A stretch of 64,000 nucleotides of DNA from Oikopleura dioica (taxonomy: Eukaryota > Chordata > Appendicularia > Copelata > Oikopleuridae). The stretch spans positions 14,513,001 through 14,577,000 of the forward strand of contig OU015567.1 of the NCBI GenBank assembly GCA_907165135.1, in the 5' to 3' direction. This document shows, one piece after another, positions 1 to 10,536 of this stretch (its first letter is position 1; each line of letters begins with the position of its first letter). The notes below the pieces were generated by a model. It saw nothing but the letters and a program-made list of their open reading frames with translations. It was not told the DNA's origin and did not search any database. A program made the translations under genes and the position numbers.

Positions 1-1740
1 TCTGGGGATGAACACTCAAATTCAATGCCTCGCGAAGCGAACTTCGCGGTACTTTTTTAAAGGAATATTTTAAAAATTTTAAATGTACCGCTCTAATTAT
101 CTTATTTTTTGAAAAATCTTTCCTTGGAAAACAAAAATTTAATTCAATGCAACTTTTCAACTTTCCGACCAACTGATAGATCATTTTCTTAAATCTCTCT
201 TTGAAAATTATTCTCAAAAAAGTCGAAAAATATTTGAAGCATATTTTCAGATCAGACCTGGCTTGCTTAAAATATCCCGGTAGCCGAATCGGCGGATCAT
301 TCCCAAGTTCGTTAAACGCATCATTAAACCGCATTAACTGTACTTCCAATTTTGCCCGTGGATGACTTACTCTTTTATAAATTCGCTTCCATGGGTTCTT
401 TCAATTTTCAATTTGCAAGTTCTCGTTTTCAAGTTCACATTTGGCGCTGCGTTTTGTCTTCCTTTGCTGGCTATTAAAATTCAGCAGCGAAAAAACGCGA
501 GCCAGAGGAAGATCCAAAGGATGGCGCTAGATGCGCCCAAATAATGGCTCTTTGGCAATTACGATCCTCCTCCCCATATCCGATAAAAATCGCGCCTCTG
601 GGAATCGAACTGCTCGAATGATGATTTATTCTGCTTTTGCAGCCACTGCTGGAGAAAGTTACTGCAGCAATGAAAACATAATTTTTAATTGTAACTAATT
701 TCAAGTCTAAGTTGAAAGCAGACATGCGGGAATAATATTTTGAAGGGTAGATTGAGGTCGGGAAAAGAAAGACGACAGAAAGTCGTCGCTCTTTATGGCA
801 GGAAAATTACTGTATTTTGCGAGAATTCATTGTCAGTCGATAGACATTTTCGACGATTTAGTCGGCAAGAATACTCGATCTTTTTTACTTGATATTGGAC
901 GAACGAATCTGGGGAATTCAGTAACTACAGTATTTTTCACTGAAATGGGATGAACAAGCATGAGAATCCGGACAATCCGCTATTTCTTTTTGCCAAATTC
1001 CGGATGATCCCGCCACGTTCATGTCCTCCTTCTCCTTTTCATTTTTTCGAAAATCCAGAATACAGAAACAAGATCCCGATTTTCATAATCATCGATAATC
1101 CCCTTTCAACGAGTTCAGATTTGAACGACGAAAGCCCACTATTGGACAGCCGACCGCATTTTTGGAAGCCTTTCGAATCATTTTGGAAAAAATTAGTGCC
1201 TTTGACAAGGTAAAATCTGAACTTTCCATAGGATTCGTCTGACTTCCACCCAAAAGAAGAAGAATTCGCCATGACTCTTACAATCAACAAAATCAACACT
1301 TGCAATCAAGGAGAAATCAAGGCGATGGAAGATTCCCTGTGAAAGGTAATCGGAATTAAATTAATCCCATTTGGCTAGAGGTGGCTTCTGAAATTGAGGC
1401 TGCGGCAGGTATCTAATTGCGGCGGCGGCTGTTTATTTATAATCGAATATTCATCCCAGCAAAGTCTTCCTCGAGTTAACACAAATAAACCTGCCACTGT
1501 TTATATTCACGGACAGACTGCAAGCGAACATTCTTCCTCGCTATCTGACATGAAAACAAGCGCTATTTTGAATCTGCATCGATGATGTTCTCAGGTGAAC
1601 TCAGAATTCATCTGTTCTCGAAGGTTCGCAAATGAAGCTTTTTATTGAGAGCGAAAAGATTTATTGAACAGAAAAGTTGAATCAGGAATCAAATCTATTG
1701 AAGAACTGCGTAATAAAGAAGCAAAGGAGTTGAATAACGA
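1..1740. other. intergenic region without a supported gene
   Basis: No stretch here reads like a conserved protein; the open frames are short, overlap on both strands and mostly lack an ATG. A small perfect hairpin (CGCGAAG-CGAA-CTTCGCG) lies near position 32-50. Two TTTATT words at about 1641-1646 and 1660-1665 would be AATAAA on the minus strand, 75-100 nt beyond the ribokinase stop, and could be its polyadenylation signal. Confidence 0.5.
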
Positions 1741-2799
1741 TCACTCAAGCTCGGATAGAGGGAAGTATGATTTCTGAGTTCCCTTGAAAAATAATAAGAA
1801 TCGATCTTGGTGAAGTTATTTTATACCTTTCTTGTTGTAGAGCGGGAAGCAACCATAGACGCAAATTTGGCATGTTCGATCGTCGTTTTCTGCGTCTTGG
1901 TAAGCGAGTAAGAAAAGGCGCCAACGAAGGAGTCTCCAGCGCCGGTCGTGTCGACCACGTCTACTTTTTCAACAACTGGGTGCAATGTCAGCTCTCCTTC
2001 GCCTAAAAATTCATTATTTTTAAAGCAACAATCAAAATCTAGACACTGACTTTTGACGGCAAATCCGTCTCCACCGAGAGTGACGATTACACTTTTGATT
2101 TTGTATTTCTCCTGGAGAGTTGTTGCCGCTTCCTGAATAGTTTCTTTTCCACTGAGTTCCAGAGCTTCTGTCTGATTCGCGATGAGATAGTCGATCTCTT
2201 CAGAGAATGTCTCAAAGTCTTCCCTGCTCGGGCAAGGCGCTGGCGAGTAGATTGTCTTTGCTCCAGCTGCTCTTCCAAGTTGTAGAGCTCTTTTGGTCGT
2301 ACTCACTGGAATCTCGTTTTGACAAATGACAATTTTCGTGCCCTTGAAAGCTTCCTCATCTAAATCTTCTCCAGTGAAACGCATGTTTGCTCCGGGGACA
2401 ACAACGATCGAGTTTTCGCCGTTTTCCATCGAAACTGTTATCGGAGCAACGCCAGTCGAGCAATCAGCTTTTGTTATTATTTTCGAGCAGTCCGTTCCGG
2501 TTTTAGCGAGCTCTTCAACATACCACGATCCATTTTGATCATCTCCTACTGCACCTAATAGTCCGACTTTTCCTTCGCCAGATAGAAGAGCTCCGCTGGA
2601 ATCATAAAAAATATTCACCCTTATTTTATGTGAGTTATTCTGACTCAATTCCTGCCTGGACCGCTTGGTTCGCTCCTTTACCGCCCAGACCAGTCTCGTA
2701 TCGTTCGCCTAGAAGGGTTTCTCCTGGTCCTGGCAGCCGAGAACAGTAAGCGATTTGATCAACATTCAAACTGCCGGCAACGAGGATGTCCCAGACCAT
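1741..2799 (-). CDS. RBKS: ribokinase, PfkB family, four exons
   Basis: Phosphorylates D-ribose to ribose-5-phosphate in the cytosol. The N-terminus holds the sugar-binding signature (VAGSLNVD, then GGKGANQAV), the middle [10 protein letters not shown], and the C-terminal part the PfkB catalytic signature [13 protein letters not shown] with the base Asp and anion hole. Four exons fit the frame: 2652-2799, 2045-2590, 1827-2002 and 1741-1782. The introns are 61, 42 and 44 nt. The first runs from GA to AG, because only that junction restores the motif continuing [18 protein letters not shown]. Including the last short exon gives the family-typical C-terminus [10 protein letters not shown] chose the ATG at 2799 because it lies 1 nt after an acceptor (TTCAG|A). 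The gene is last in the minus-strand operon, 32 nt after the TSFM stop. Confidence 0.9.
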
Positions 2800-2800
2800 T

Positions 2801-2803
2801 CTG
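2801..2803 (-). promoter_or_regulatory. trans-splice acceptor of the ribokinase cistron
   Basis: On the minus strand TTTTCAATTCAG is followed by a single A and then the ribokinase ATG, only about 30 nt after the TSFM stop. In an SL trans-splicing genome this is the expected site of leader addition. The SL itself is not visible here. Confidence 0.65.
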
Positions 2804-2831
2804 AATTGAAAACATAGAAGACTCATGTCAA

Positions 2832-3748
2832 TTACTTAGAGACTTTAAAACGAGTCCAAGAAAGAAGCTCCGCATTTTGCTCGGCGAGTACATTGAAAAC
2901 AATAGATTGGCCGCCATTGAGTGGCTGATAGAGAAGACGGTTCTCGTCGGCAGCAAGATTGTCAATGGACAAAGGGCCTTCAGGAATATCTCCAGTGACG
3001 TCTGGAAGCTCTAACACGCAGTGCGCGGCTAAATCAGCGCTCAACTCCGCGCTACCACCAGAAAGGCTTAAATAAATGATAAATATATGAGATCTTAAAA
3101 GTGTTACCTGACAAGCGAGCCATAAGTTCCATTATTTGGATATTCTTTGTTGAAATTTCTAACGTAATATCCTAAATTTGGAGCCGCAACAACCTAATAA
3201 ATACACTTTCTCCACAGCCTCTGATACTGCCGCTTTACCTTTCCCGATTTAATTTGAATATTTTCTTTCAAAAGTCCGATTGCTTGCGCAAGTGAATCCT
3301 TGACGCCATCTAACTCGACGATTGCCTCGCCGGTGAATTCTCCAGCTTCCTTGGCGAGGAGAGTGCTAGTGACAGTGTTCACAAGTTTGTTGAATTCGGG
3401 CGTCTTCGACACAGGCTCCGATTCACAATTGATGATCACCATTGCACCCTTATTTCCTTCTGTAGCCACTCCAACACATCCTTCTGGAGTCTTTCGCGAA
3501 GCTAAGAATATTCGAGTTTGGCTTCCGTTTCAATATTTACCAAGAGATTCCATCTTCTTCATTCCCAAAGCCTTGGCTTCCTTTTCAAGATGAATGACCG
3601 CCTCTTCAAAATTCCAGTTTGTCGCCTGCAGAGCTGATCGACAAGTTCCAAGAGGAAGCTGCGACTCTTGACGGAGGCGCATGATCAGTTTCTTTGTATC
3701 GACAGCAGCCGTGCGTCGGACAAAAAGAGAGCCACAATAACGAAGCAT
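2832..3748 (-). CDS. TSFM: mitochondrial elongation factor Ts
   Basis: Nucleotide exchange factor for mitochondrial EF-Tu. Exon 1 (from 3748) gives a short basic leader and then the Ts N-domain ([19 protein letters not shown], helical, [10 protein letters not shown]). The next exon (about 3200-3500) contains the core signature [14 protein letters not shown], equivalent to the conserved E-T-D/E-F/P region. A small exon at about 3110-3190 reads [10 protein letters not shown], and the last (2832 to about 3063) gives ELSADLAAH and a C-terminal core. Four exons with short introns; length about 270-290 residues is normal. The start codon follows CATTTCAG|A, 38 nt after the phosphatase stop, consistent with an internal operon gene. 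The N-terminal leader is compatible with mitochondrial import, which is inferred. Confidence 0.88.
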
Positions 3749-3749
3749 T

Positions 3750-3752
3750 CTG
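3750..3752 (-). promoter_or_regulatory. trans-splice acceptor of the TSFM cistron
   Basis: On the minus strand CATTTCAG precedes one A and the TSFM ATG. The intercistronic gap to the upstream stop is under 40 nt, too short for an independent promoter. Confidence 0.62.
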
Positions 3753-3786
3753 AAATGGTCATTTTTAACATTTTATCGAACCAATT

Positions 3787-4530
3787 TTATTGTTCTTCTT
3801 CTAAATGCTTGGCATTATTAATTGCAATTGCTTTCCCTTCCCAAGCGCTCATTCTCCCGTATCTCTTCGATTCGATCCAACCAGAGGTCTTCTTGATAAC
3901 AATATGATGGAATGCCGTATTCTTCATTGTCTCCTTAGCTTCTGCCTTGTACTCGCCAAAGTCGAAATTCTTGAGTCCAAGGAAATGTCTGAAGAGCATT
4001 TTCAACAAGAAACCATGCGCGAAAATCAGTATTGTCTTGTCAACTTTGGCCTCTTCGATGAGCGACCGGAGAAAATTCACAGCCCTGTATTTGACGTCGG
4101 CATCTGCTTCCATTTCCGGGCTGTTCCAGTCGACTTCGCTTCTCAACTTGCCCTCGAGTTTGCCCATTCCCTTTTCTTTGAGCAAGTCGTCGCAGATTAT
4201 GCGTTCTTCCCCGATGTCATTCGTAGCGATTTTAGCTGTTTCCAGAGCGCGAGAAAGGGGAGAGGAGTAAACAAGATCAGCCTTGGGAAGAACTTTCGCC
4301 TCGGCCAAGCGCTTTGCTCATTTGCAGATCAGAAATAAACTGAAAATAAACTTGGCGTTCATGAGTGGAAGCATTTTCTTGATCTCTGCCGATTTCGCTC
4401 AAAGGAATATCGAGCTAAAAATCTTTACTTGCAGAAATGACTATTGCGTCTTTACCTGCCCTTGCAAAATGCCAGCTTTATTATACGATGTCTCTCCATG
4501 TCTGATCAAGTATAAATTCAGAACAACCAT
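3787..4530 (-). CDS. histidine phosphatase, TIGAR/phosphoglycerate-mutase-like
   Basis: Member of the histidine phosphatase superfamily. Exon 1 (4456-4530, exactly 25 codons) reads MVVLNLYLIRHGETSYNKAG: the RHGE motif carries the phospho-accepting His. A 41-nt GT-AG intron follows (4415-4455), then LDIPLSEIGRDQ. A second intron is needed before RLAEAKVLPKADLVYSSPLSRALETA; the simplest frame-preserving junction is a 67-nt GA-AG intron. The second catalytic His is in IFAHGFLLKM. The QGQ-x-D-x-PLS context resembles TIGAR (fructose-2,6-bisphosphatase) or broad-specificity phosphatases; the substrate cannot be decided. The start is 1 nt after GCTCTAG, 66 nt beyond the ALAD stop. Confidence 0.82.
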
Positions 4531-4531
4531 T

Positions 4532-4534
4532 CTA
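4532..4534 (-). promoter_or_regulatory. trans-splice acceptor of the phosphatase cistron
   Basis: On the minus strand AGTGCTCTAG is followed by A and the ATG of the RHGE-containing exon. The first ATG after the acceptor is the one that yields the complete catalytic N-terminus. Confidence 0.6.
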
Positions 4535-4596
4535 GAGCACTTGATATTTGTGAGTTTTGTATTTGAATGACAACTTGAACTGTATTTAAAATTAAC

Positions 4597-5877
4597 TCAG
4601 TTTGCGCAAGCTCGAATAGCTTTCTCATCGTCGTCAAGCCACTGTAAGACTTGTGGAGTAAAATAAGAAAGAATCATTTCTGCGCCAGCTCTTCTACACG
4701 CCGTTAGACTTTCGAGCACTCCCTTCTTCAAATCAATCGCTCCAGCTTTGGCGCCGTGGACGAGTAGCGCGTACTCGCCAGACACCTGATAAGCAGCCAC
4801 TGGAAAATTCGGAAACTCTTGCTTCGTTCGGTAGATAATATCTTTTATCGGTTTTCATGATTTTCAAATTGGATATTTAATTTATAGCGAAAACAGTCCC
4901 TAGATAGGCACCGGCCGGTTTTACCATTAAAATATCTGCACCTTCGTTCGCATCTCTATCGTTGCATCTCATCGCCAAACTTGATGCTCCTGGTGGAAGC
5001 TGAAAAATAAAGTAGAAAATTGGCTGATGTGAATGCTAACCTGATAATTTCTTCTATCGCCAAATTTAGGAGCAGAACCAGCTGCTTCTCTGAAAGGCCC
5101 ATAAAATGCTTCACCCGAGTTATTATCAATTCCGTTCTATTTTCAAAGCTTACTCTTTAGTAATTCGATATTTAACCCGTAACAGAACAAAATTTAGCCG
5201 AGTAGGACATCACGGCAACTCGTGAGCCAAGCTTGAGTTCCCGAAGTCTGTTTTTGATCGCTCCTATCCTTCCATCCATCATATCCGAAGGAGCCACACA
5301 GTCAGCACCCGCGAGTCCATAATTGCCTGCGATCTCGGCCAGTCTATCGATGGACTTTTGGTTGTTCATGTGATCATCTTCGAAAATCCCACAGTGCCCG
5401 GTTTCGGAGAAGGGACAAATACAAACGTCAGCCGCGACCCACAGCTATCATTACTGTAATTTACAATTATAATGCATAGATAATGGGCGTTTATATGAAT
5501 AATAACTGAAAACTGACCTGTGGATATTTTGACTTGATCAATTTAATAGCTTCAATGGTAGGGCCCGTCTCGCAATCTGCGCTAGATCCGACAGCATCTT
5601 TAGTCGATTTGACATCTACGCCAAAAATGATAACTGAGCGAAGACCTTTGGCGACTTGTTGGGAAAGGAAGGGAATGAGGTTGTTGATTCCATAGCGACT
5701 CACTCCGGGCAGCGCATTTATCGGCTCCAGGGCATCGGGGGAGCTATTTGTTACGAAAAGCGGCAGCATAAGATTTACAGGCGATATTTTAGAGTCGAAT
5801 GCAGCGAGTTCTCGCAGAACCCCATGGCCATATGAAGAATGCAGAATGTGTCCGACTGGTGGCTCGTAACCGCTCAT
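4597..5877 (-). CDS. ALAD: delta-aminolevulinate dehydratase (porphobilinogen synthase)
   Basis: Condenses two 5-aminolevulinate molecules to porphobilinogen in haem synthesis; cytosolic octamer in animals. Exon 1 (5877 to about 5520) has the N-terminal arm and barrel start ([19 protein letters not shown]). The next exons supply the zinc site [14 protein letters not shown] with all three Cys of the animal catalytic-zinc enzyme, then [16 protein letters not shown], the Schiff-base region VMSYSAKF with its Lys, and [24 protein letters not shown] (under half shown here as separate blocks) with the second active-site Lys in MVKP. The last exon (4597-4800) reads [10 protein letters not shown] and a helical C-terminus ending ACAN. 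Start is 1 nt after TATTTTTCAG, 39 nt after the TELO2 stop. Full length, no visible damage. Confidence 0.93.
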
Positions 5878-5878
5878 T

Positions 5879-5881
5879 CTG
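5879..5881 (-). promoter_or_regulatory. trans-splice acceptor of the ALAD cistron
   Basis: On the minus strand GGATTATTTTTCAG, with a good pyrimidine tract, precedes A and the ALAD ATG; the upstream stop is about 40 nt away. Confidence 0.65.
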
Positions 5882-5916
5882 AAAAATAATCCGTCAAGGA
5901 CAAGTAGACTCATGAA

Positions 5917-8112
5917 TTAGAATAGATTCAAGAGGTCAGTGGCAGCAAGTGAAAGACGTGGGCAATCAAGCGATTGGCATTCTTCTAGCCACATTTTCCA
6001 AGTGATGTCCATCCAGATTTCTTGTTTAGTTGAAGCGATGCTCAGCAGACAAACTTGGTAAGATTTGATTATTACAAGTTTCAAATTCGTGTCATCTAAA
6101 GATAGAGTTTTATAAGAAAAGCGCTGACAAATTACCAATTCTTCTAAAAGTCGCGAGAAAATCTATGGAAGGAAGGACGTATTTCTCGATTTCGGGAATA
6201 TTATCCAAGAGAGAAATGATCTGGCCGACGAATGCAATCATTCTTGACAAGACGTCTTTATCGCACGTCTCCAACATCAACGTTCGTTTATTCGAATCCC
6301 AGCTGCGCAAGAAAGGAAAAAGAAAATATCCAGCGGCAGGATAAAACCGAGACTTGAGCATCTTCTCGCTTTTTGGGCGGCTTCCCCAGCGCCGTGATTG
6401 TGATTCAACTTTTGCGGAAAGCGCTAATTTTTCAAAGGCGATCTCTTCTTCAAGTTCTTCGAAGGGAAGGTCCGCCAATTGCTTTACGGCCTTCGATAGA
6501 GAGGCAAGAATGATCTGCCGTTTTTCTAGAGGCATTGACTCGGCATAAAATTCACCTAAAAATTAGAAAATGTTCGTACCAAAAAACTATTATTACCAAC
6601 AATCGCAGGAGCATAAAATTCCGGAGCCACAACTGCCAACGATTCTAGAGCATCACCCACGAGAGCAGCATCATTATCGTTAACAATTTCAAAATAAACG
6701 ATCCCTTTCAAAATCTCTTCCACAAGCTCCTTCGAAGAAACCTGATTGACCTTTGCTAAATACGGAATTGTTTCCAGCGCGGCGAGTTTGCGTTTAGTCT
6801 TCTCCGTTTTTGACATTGATTGGGGTAGATTTCTCTCGACCAAAATTCCACTGGCTTCCATAAGAAAGCGGGGACTGTATTTTGAAAGGTTCGGCGTTTC
6901 GAATTCGAATTGTTCGAATTCCAAGTCGTCGGAATCAAGACTTTCTCGATCATCATCATCATCATCATCGTCACAGTTTCCAGCATTGATTCTTTCATCT
7001 TCGACTTTTTGTTGGTTACCGTTCAAGAATTCGATTGTTCGCTCTCTGCTATCTTCGTGAACTTTATTTTGATCCGCTTGAAGGTCTTTATTCGTGATTG
7101 GAAAGTCAAGTTTGGCCTCTGAATCAAATACTGAGATGATCTTCTTGGCAGAAAGCATTCCAATATCTCGATTGTCGGACGCCGACTGAGCAAAGTGGTT
7201 TTTGAAGCCCAAAGAAACAGTGTTGATAATCTCCAATCGCATTTCATCCGGACATTTAGGAAGATAGTCGACTGAGAAGGCAATGATTTTCGAAACTTGG
7301 ATTCTTTGATCGACAGAAACCTTGATAACAATGTTTTCGTCCGCCCAGTAGTCAACTAAATGTTTCCATGTCTCCAGACCTGCGATAGCAACAATCCGTC
7401 CCATGTGAAACTGGCCATTTTGATTGAGTAATCGACCGGTGCATATTCGAAGCAAGTTGAAGTTTTTAGCGAGAAATATGTCGACAAGAGGAAATACCAA
7501 TGTTTGAAATGAAAAAGGCGGACAGTAGTTTATGAATGATTCAAGGAAGTTTCTTCTCGCGCGAAAACGGAGATTTTTGGCAACGTCTTTCGCTAATTCA
7601 GCTTCGTCTATCACTATCTGAGCAAACTCGTGCAGAAATAGGGCTGATTCTTTCGATTGTGACACATTCGCGAACGTGAGATCAAGTAACGCACAAGTCT
7701 TCTTGACATCTCTCTGGCGTAAAAGGCAACAAGCGAGATTCTCCAAATTTTGCATAAAATTTTGATGCTTCAAATTCGTCGGTAAAGCTCCTTTATTTAC
7801 ATTTGCAAAGCGAGTTGGTAGATTCCAGATAAAATTGAGGAAATCAACGAAGACTTTCTGCTGCACGCTACTTAGAGCTATTCTTTCAAGGACTTCGTAT
7901 GATGAGCAGAAGCCAACGAAGTCGGATAAAACTGGAAAGATCAATGTCGAGTCGGCAAGAATATTCTTCAGAGAGCAAATGACTTGGATCATTTTCGCAG
8001 GAGAGGATGAAATAAGATCAGCGCAAAGTTTTTCCAGCGCGTCAGAGTCTGAGCTTTTCCCATTCTTTTAATTCCAAAAAATGTTCCGGAAGTTTTGTCA
8101 AAACATCCAACA
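5917..8112 (-). CDS. TELO2: TELO2-like (Tel2) PIKK-stability protein
   Basis: Tel2 is the HEAT-repeat subunit of the TTT complex (TELO2-TTI1-TTI2), which with HSP90/R2TP stabilises mTOR, ATM, ATR and other PIK-related kinases. The main exon (6556 to about 8060) is all-helical and ends in an acidic linker (Asp8 run, ESLDSDDLEFE) followed by SPRFLMEASGIL, matching the Tel2 linker and conserved C-terminal domain start. The next exons read EFYAESMPLEKRQIILASLS and later SRFYPAAGYFLFPFLRSWD, the Tel2 C-terminal signature. The 5' end is uncertain: the ATG at 8112 opens a plausible amphipathic frame, but it is one base out of phase with the main frame near 8045. The start could instead be the ATG at 7992 after a GCTCAG acceptor. 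The last exon ends at 5917. Confidence 0.82.
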
Positions 8113-8198
8113 TTCTTATATTGGGCATTATAAATTTAAGAAATAAATTATTAAAAGTAAAGATTGTTAAGAAAATAAGAAAGAAAGTTTTGTTTTTA

Positions 8199-10525
8199 TC
8201 AAGAACTGTGGCGGAGTGCAATGAATGATTTGAAATCAGCTTTTGAAAAGCTCAATTTAGACATATTTTTCCATAGAGGTTCCTCGAGCTCTGGAATTTC
8301 GAGAGGTAGAGAAGCGTTGAGGAGATTCGATGGAGATGGCGAGTCTTCTTCATTTGTGTCGAAGACAAGATCGTACGATTCCGTACTAAAATGACTATTT
8401 TGTATTGTTCGTTGTCAAGGGAAACTTGCCATTCTACTGTAAGATCACAATACGCATCCAAGACGGCTGAGTCTAGCGAACACGAGCTTCTACCAAGTTG
8501 CTCCAATAAGAGCACTACTTCTTGATTCTTCGGCGTGTTAGCCTTTCTCAGATAATACACGACTCGTTCGAGAATAACCCTTTCCGGCTTGAGCATGTAA
8601 TATTTTGACGCCTCTAAGAATGATTAAAGCAGCTCATATTTTCGATAAGACATACCTAGTAAAAGATCCGAGTATTTCTGGAAAGAGTCCAAACATTATC
8701 TGACATTTCTGCTAAAATACCAATCACATTCAGCTCTGCCGAATGAGTGCGATGGAGAATTTGAAACACCGGAATAATTATGTGCTCGTCTATGTCTTCA
8801 AGGAAAACTCGCATGGATTTCTCCAACACTCTTTGGGTTATCAGTTTCATGAATGTTTCAGGGTCCCATGTTTTGAATTGGTCCAGGAAAAATGATTGAA
8901 TAGTTGATTTACAAGTTGTTTGACAGTTGATAGTTTCTTCGTCAACGAGAATATCACTGTCTTCTCCTGATTTGTTGAATAATTCATCAAAAGTAATTGG
9001 CAGATAGGCCTCTTCCTCTGGTAACCGGATTTTCTTAAAATCAGGAGAGAAAGCAGCTATTTCTTCGGTAGGGCCGAATTGAAGCATTAGTTTTATATAC
9101 AAACGATAAATTTTTGAACGCAAGTTTTCAGTTTGATTGGTGATTTTTAGCCGTTGAAGAAGATGAAGATGCTGTGCGCCAAGATGAATAGCTAGTTGAA
9201 GGTCTTTTTGAAGATTTGAAGAGCGATTTCTGCTGGAGATACTTTGTAGAAGATACTGGAAGATGTAACTGAAGGAGTCGCAAAAAGTGCTCAAATATAT
9301 TTCCAAATGCGCGAGACATGAATCTTTCGTCAAAGTAGCCCGAAGAGATGCCAGCTTTCTCCAGTAGAGACGTATCATCGGTGTTGCAGAGTCCCTCTCC
9401 ATCGGCCTCTTCGGGAATTCTATGTCAAGACTTTCCTGGCAGTTGAAAATCATCAGAATTGAAGATAAACAAGACTTTTGCAAATAAGCGTCAACAAGAG
9501 ATAATGAAGATTTGAGCTGATCATGGACGTCTCGAATCCAGGAGGGGAGGATCTTCGAGAGCTCTTCAAGTTTCTTGATCACTAGTCTCAGACTATTCGA
9601 CAGAATGACCATATTTTTGGTCGTTGTCAAAGGAAGAACTTCTTTTATCATCCACGAAATACGCTTGCTCACTTCGATAAATTTAATCAAACTAAAAAAG
9701 ACAGAATTTCTACCTGATAAAGCAGTCCTTTCAAGAGCTATATTTGCCCTCGAAAAAGCAATAGGTGATAATTCATTCAAAAAGAATCCAAACTGCTCGA
9801 AAACTATTGGCGGAAAATCATCTGAAGCATTCTTGAACGTCTTACAGTCATCCTGCAAGATCCAGAACTGGATTTCTTCTTCTGAAGAACTTTCCATGGG
9901 TACCAATTTACTTATCGGGGTATAGTTTGGCGATTCTTCAGAAAATATTGAGATCAGAGCGGCGAGTTGATACAGCTTTGCCCATGGGATGAGGCCGTTA
10001 CCATCGACAGAAGCTGACAGTAGCTCTCCGATGGATTTAGTTTTGAACAACTTCGTTTGCGATGAAAGCAATTTACTAGAAGCGGACTCGCTGAATTGAA
10101 TGACGTGCTTCATGTAACTGTTAGATATCAGATTCGTTATCGTAAAATTACTGGAAAAATGCTTCAGCACGAATTCATCCGTAACAAGCCAGAAGCCGAC
10201 AAGAAGGAGAAAATATTCTGGAGCAGGGCGATCGCGAATAGCATCAGCAATAACTCGCTCTCTACATCGCTGATAGACTTTGCAAACTTCGCCGTGAGGA
10301 GAAAATTGTTTCAGACCTTCAAGGATGACAAGGATCTCGAACACACGCTAAAAGCATAAATTTATTTATCCAAAATTTTTATAAACGTACGTGTTTTTCT
10401 AAAGCTCTTAAAATGCAGCCTAAGCTCGATTTCGACAAGTCCTGCGGGATAAAAACTAAATGCTTCAAAAGTTCACTCTCAAACTCATGGATTTCAGACA
10501 GTTCAACAGATTCACTCATTTTCAT
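8199..10525 (-). CDS. unrecognised helical protein, operon gene between BMS1 and TELO2
   Basis: I do not recognise this gene. Exon 1 starts at 10525 (or the in-frame ATG at 10519) and ends RALEKH. A 43-nt GT-AG intron ending TGCTTTTAG leads into a long exon (8656 to about 10340) of about 560 residues, almost entirely predicted helix, with Leu/Phe-rich segments reminiscent of HEAT or other solenoid proteins. Further exons read PERVILERVVYYLRKANTP and, after a probable 40-nt intron (donor GTTTCC, acceptor ATTTTAG), an acidic Ser-Pro stretch (NEEDSPSPSN) to the stop at 8199-8201. Total about 690-720 residues, no signal peptide, no membrane segment. Its place next to TELO2 hints at a nuclear or chaperone role, but this is only context. 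Confidence 0.7.
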
Positions 10526-10531
10526 CTCATT

Positions 10532-10536
10532 CTAAA
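10532..10536 (-). promoter_or_regulatory. acceptor coinciding with the BMS1 stop codon
   Basis: On the minus strand the BMS1 reading frame ends GAT-ATT-ATT-TAG. The same TTTAG is the only good acceptor before the next ATGs (10525 and 10519). Stop codon and putative trans-splice site are therefore the same bases and the intercistronic distance is effectively zero. Confidence 0.6.
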
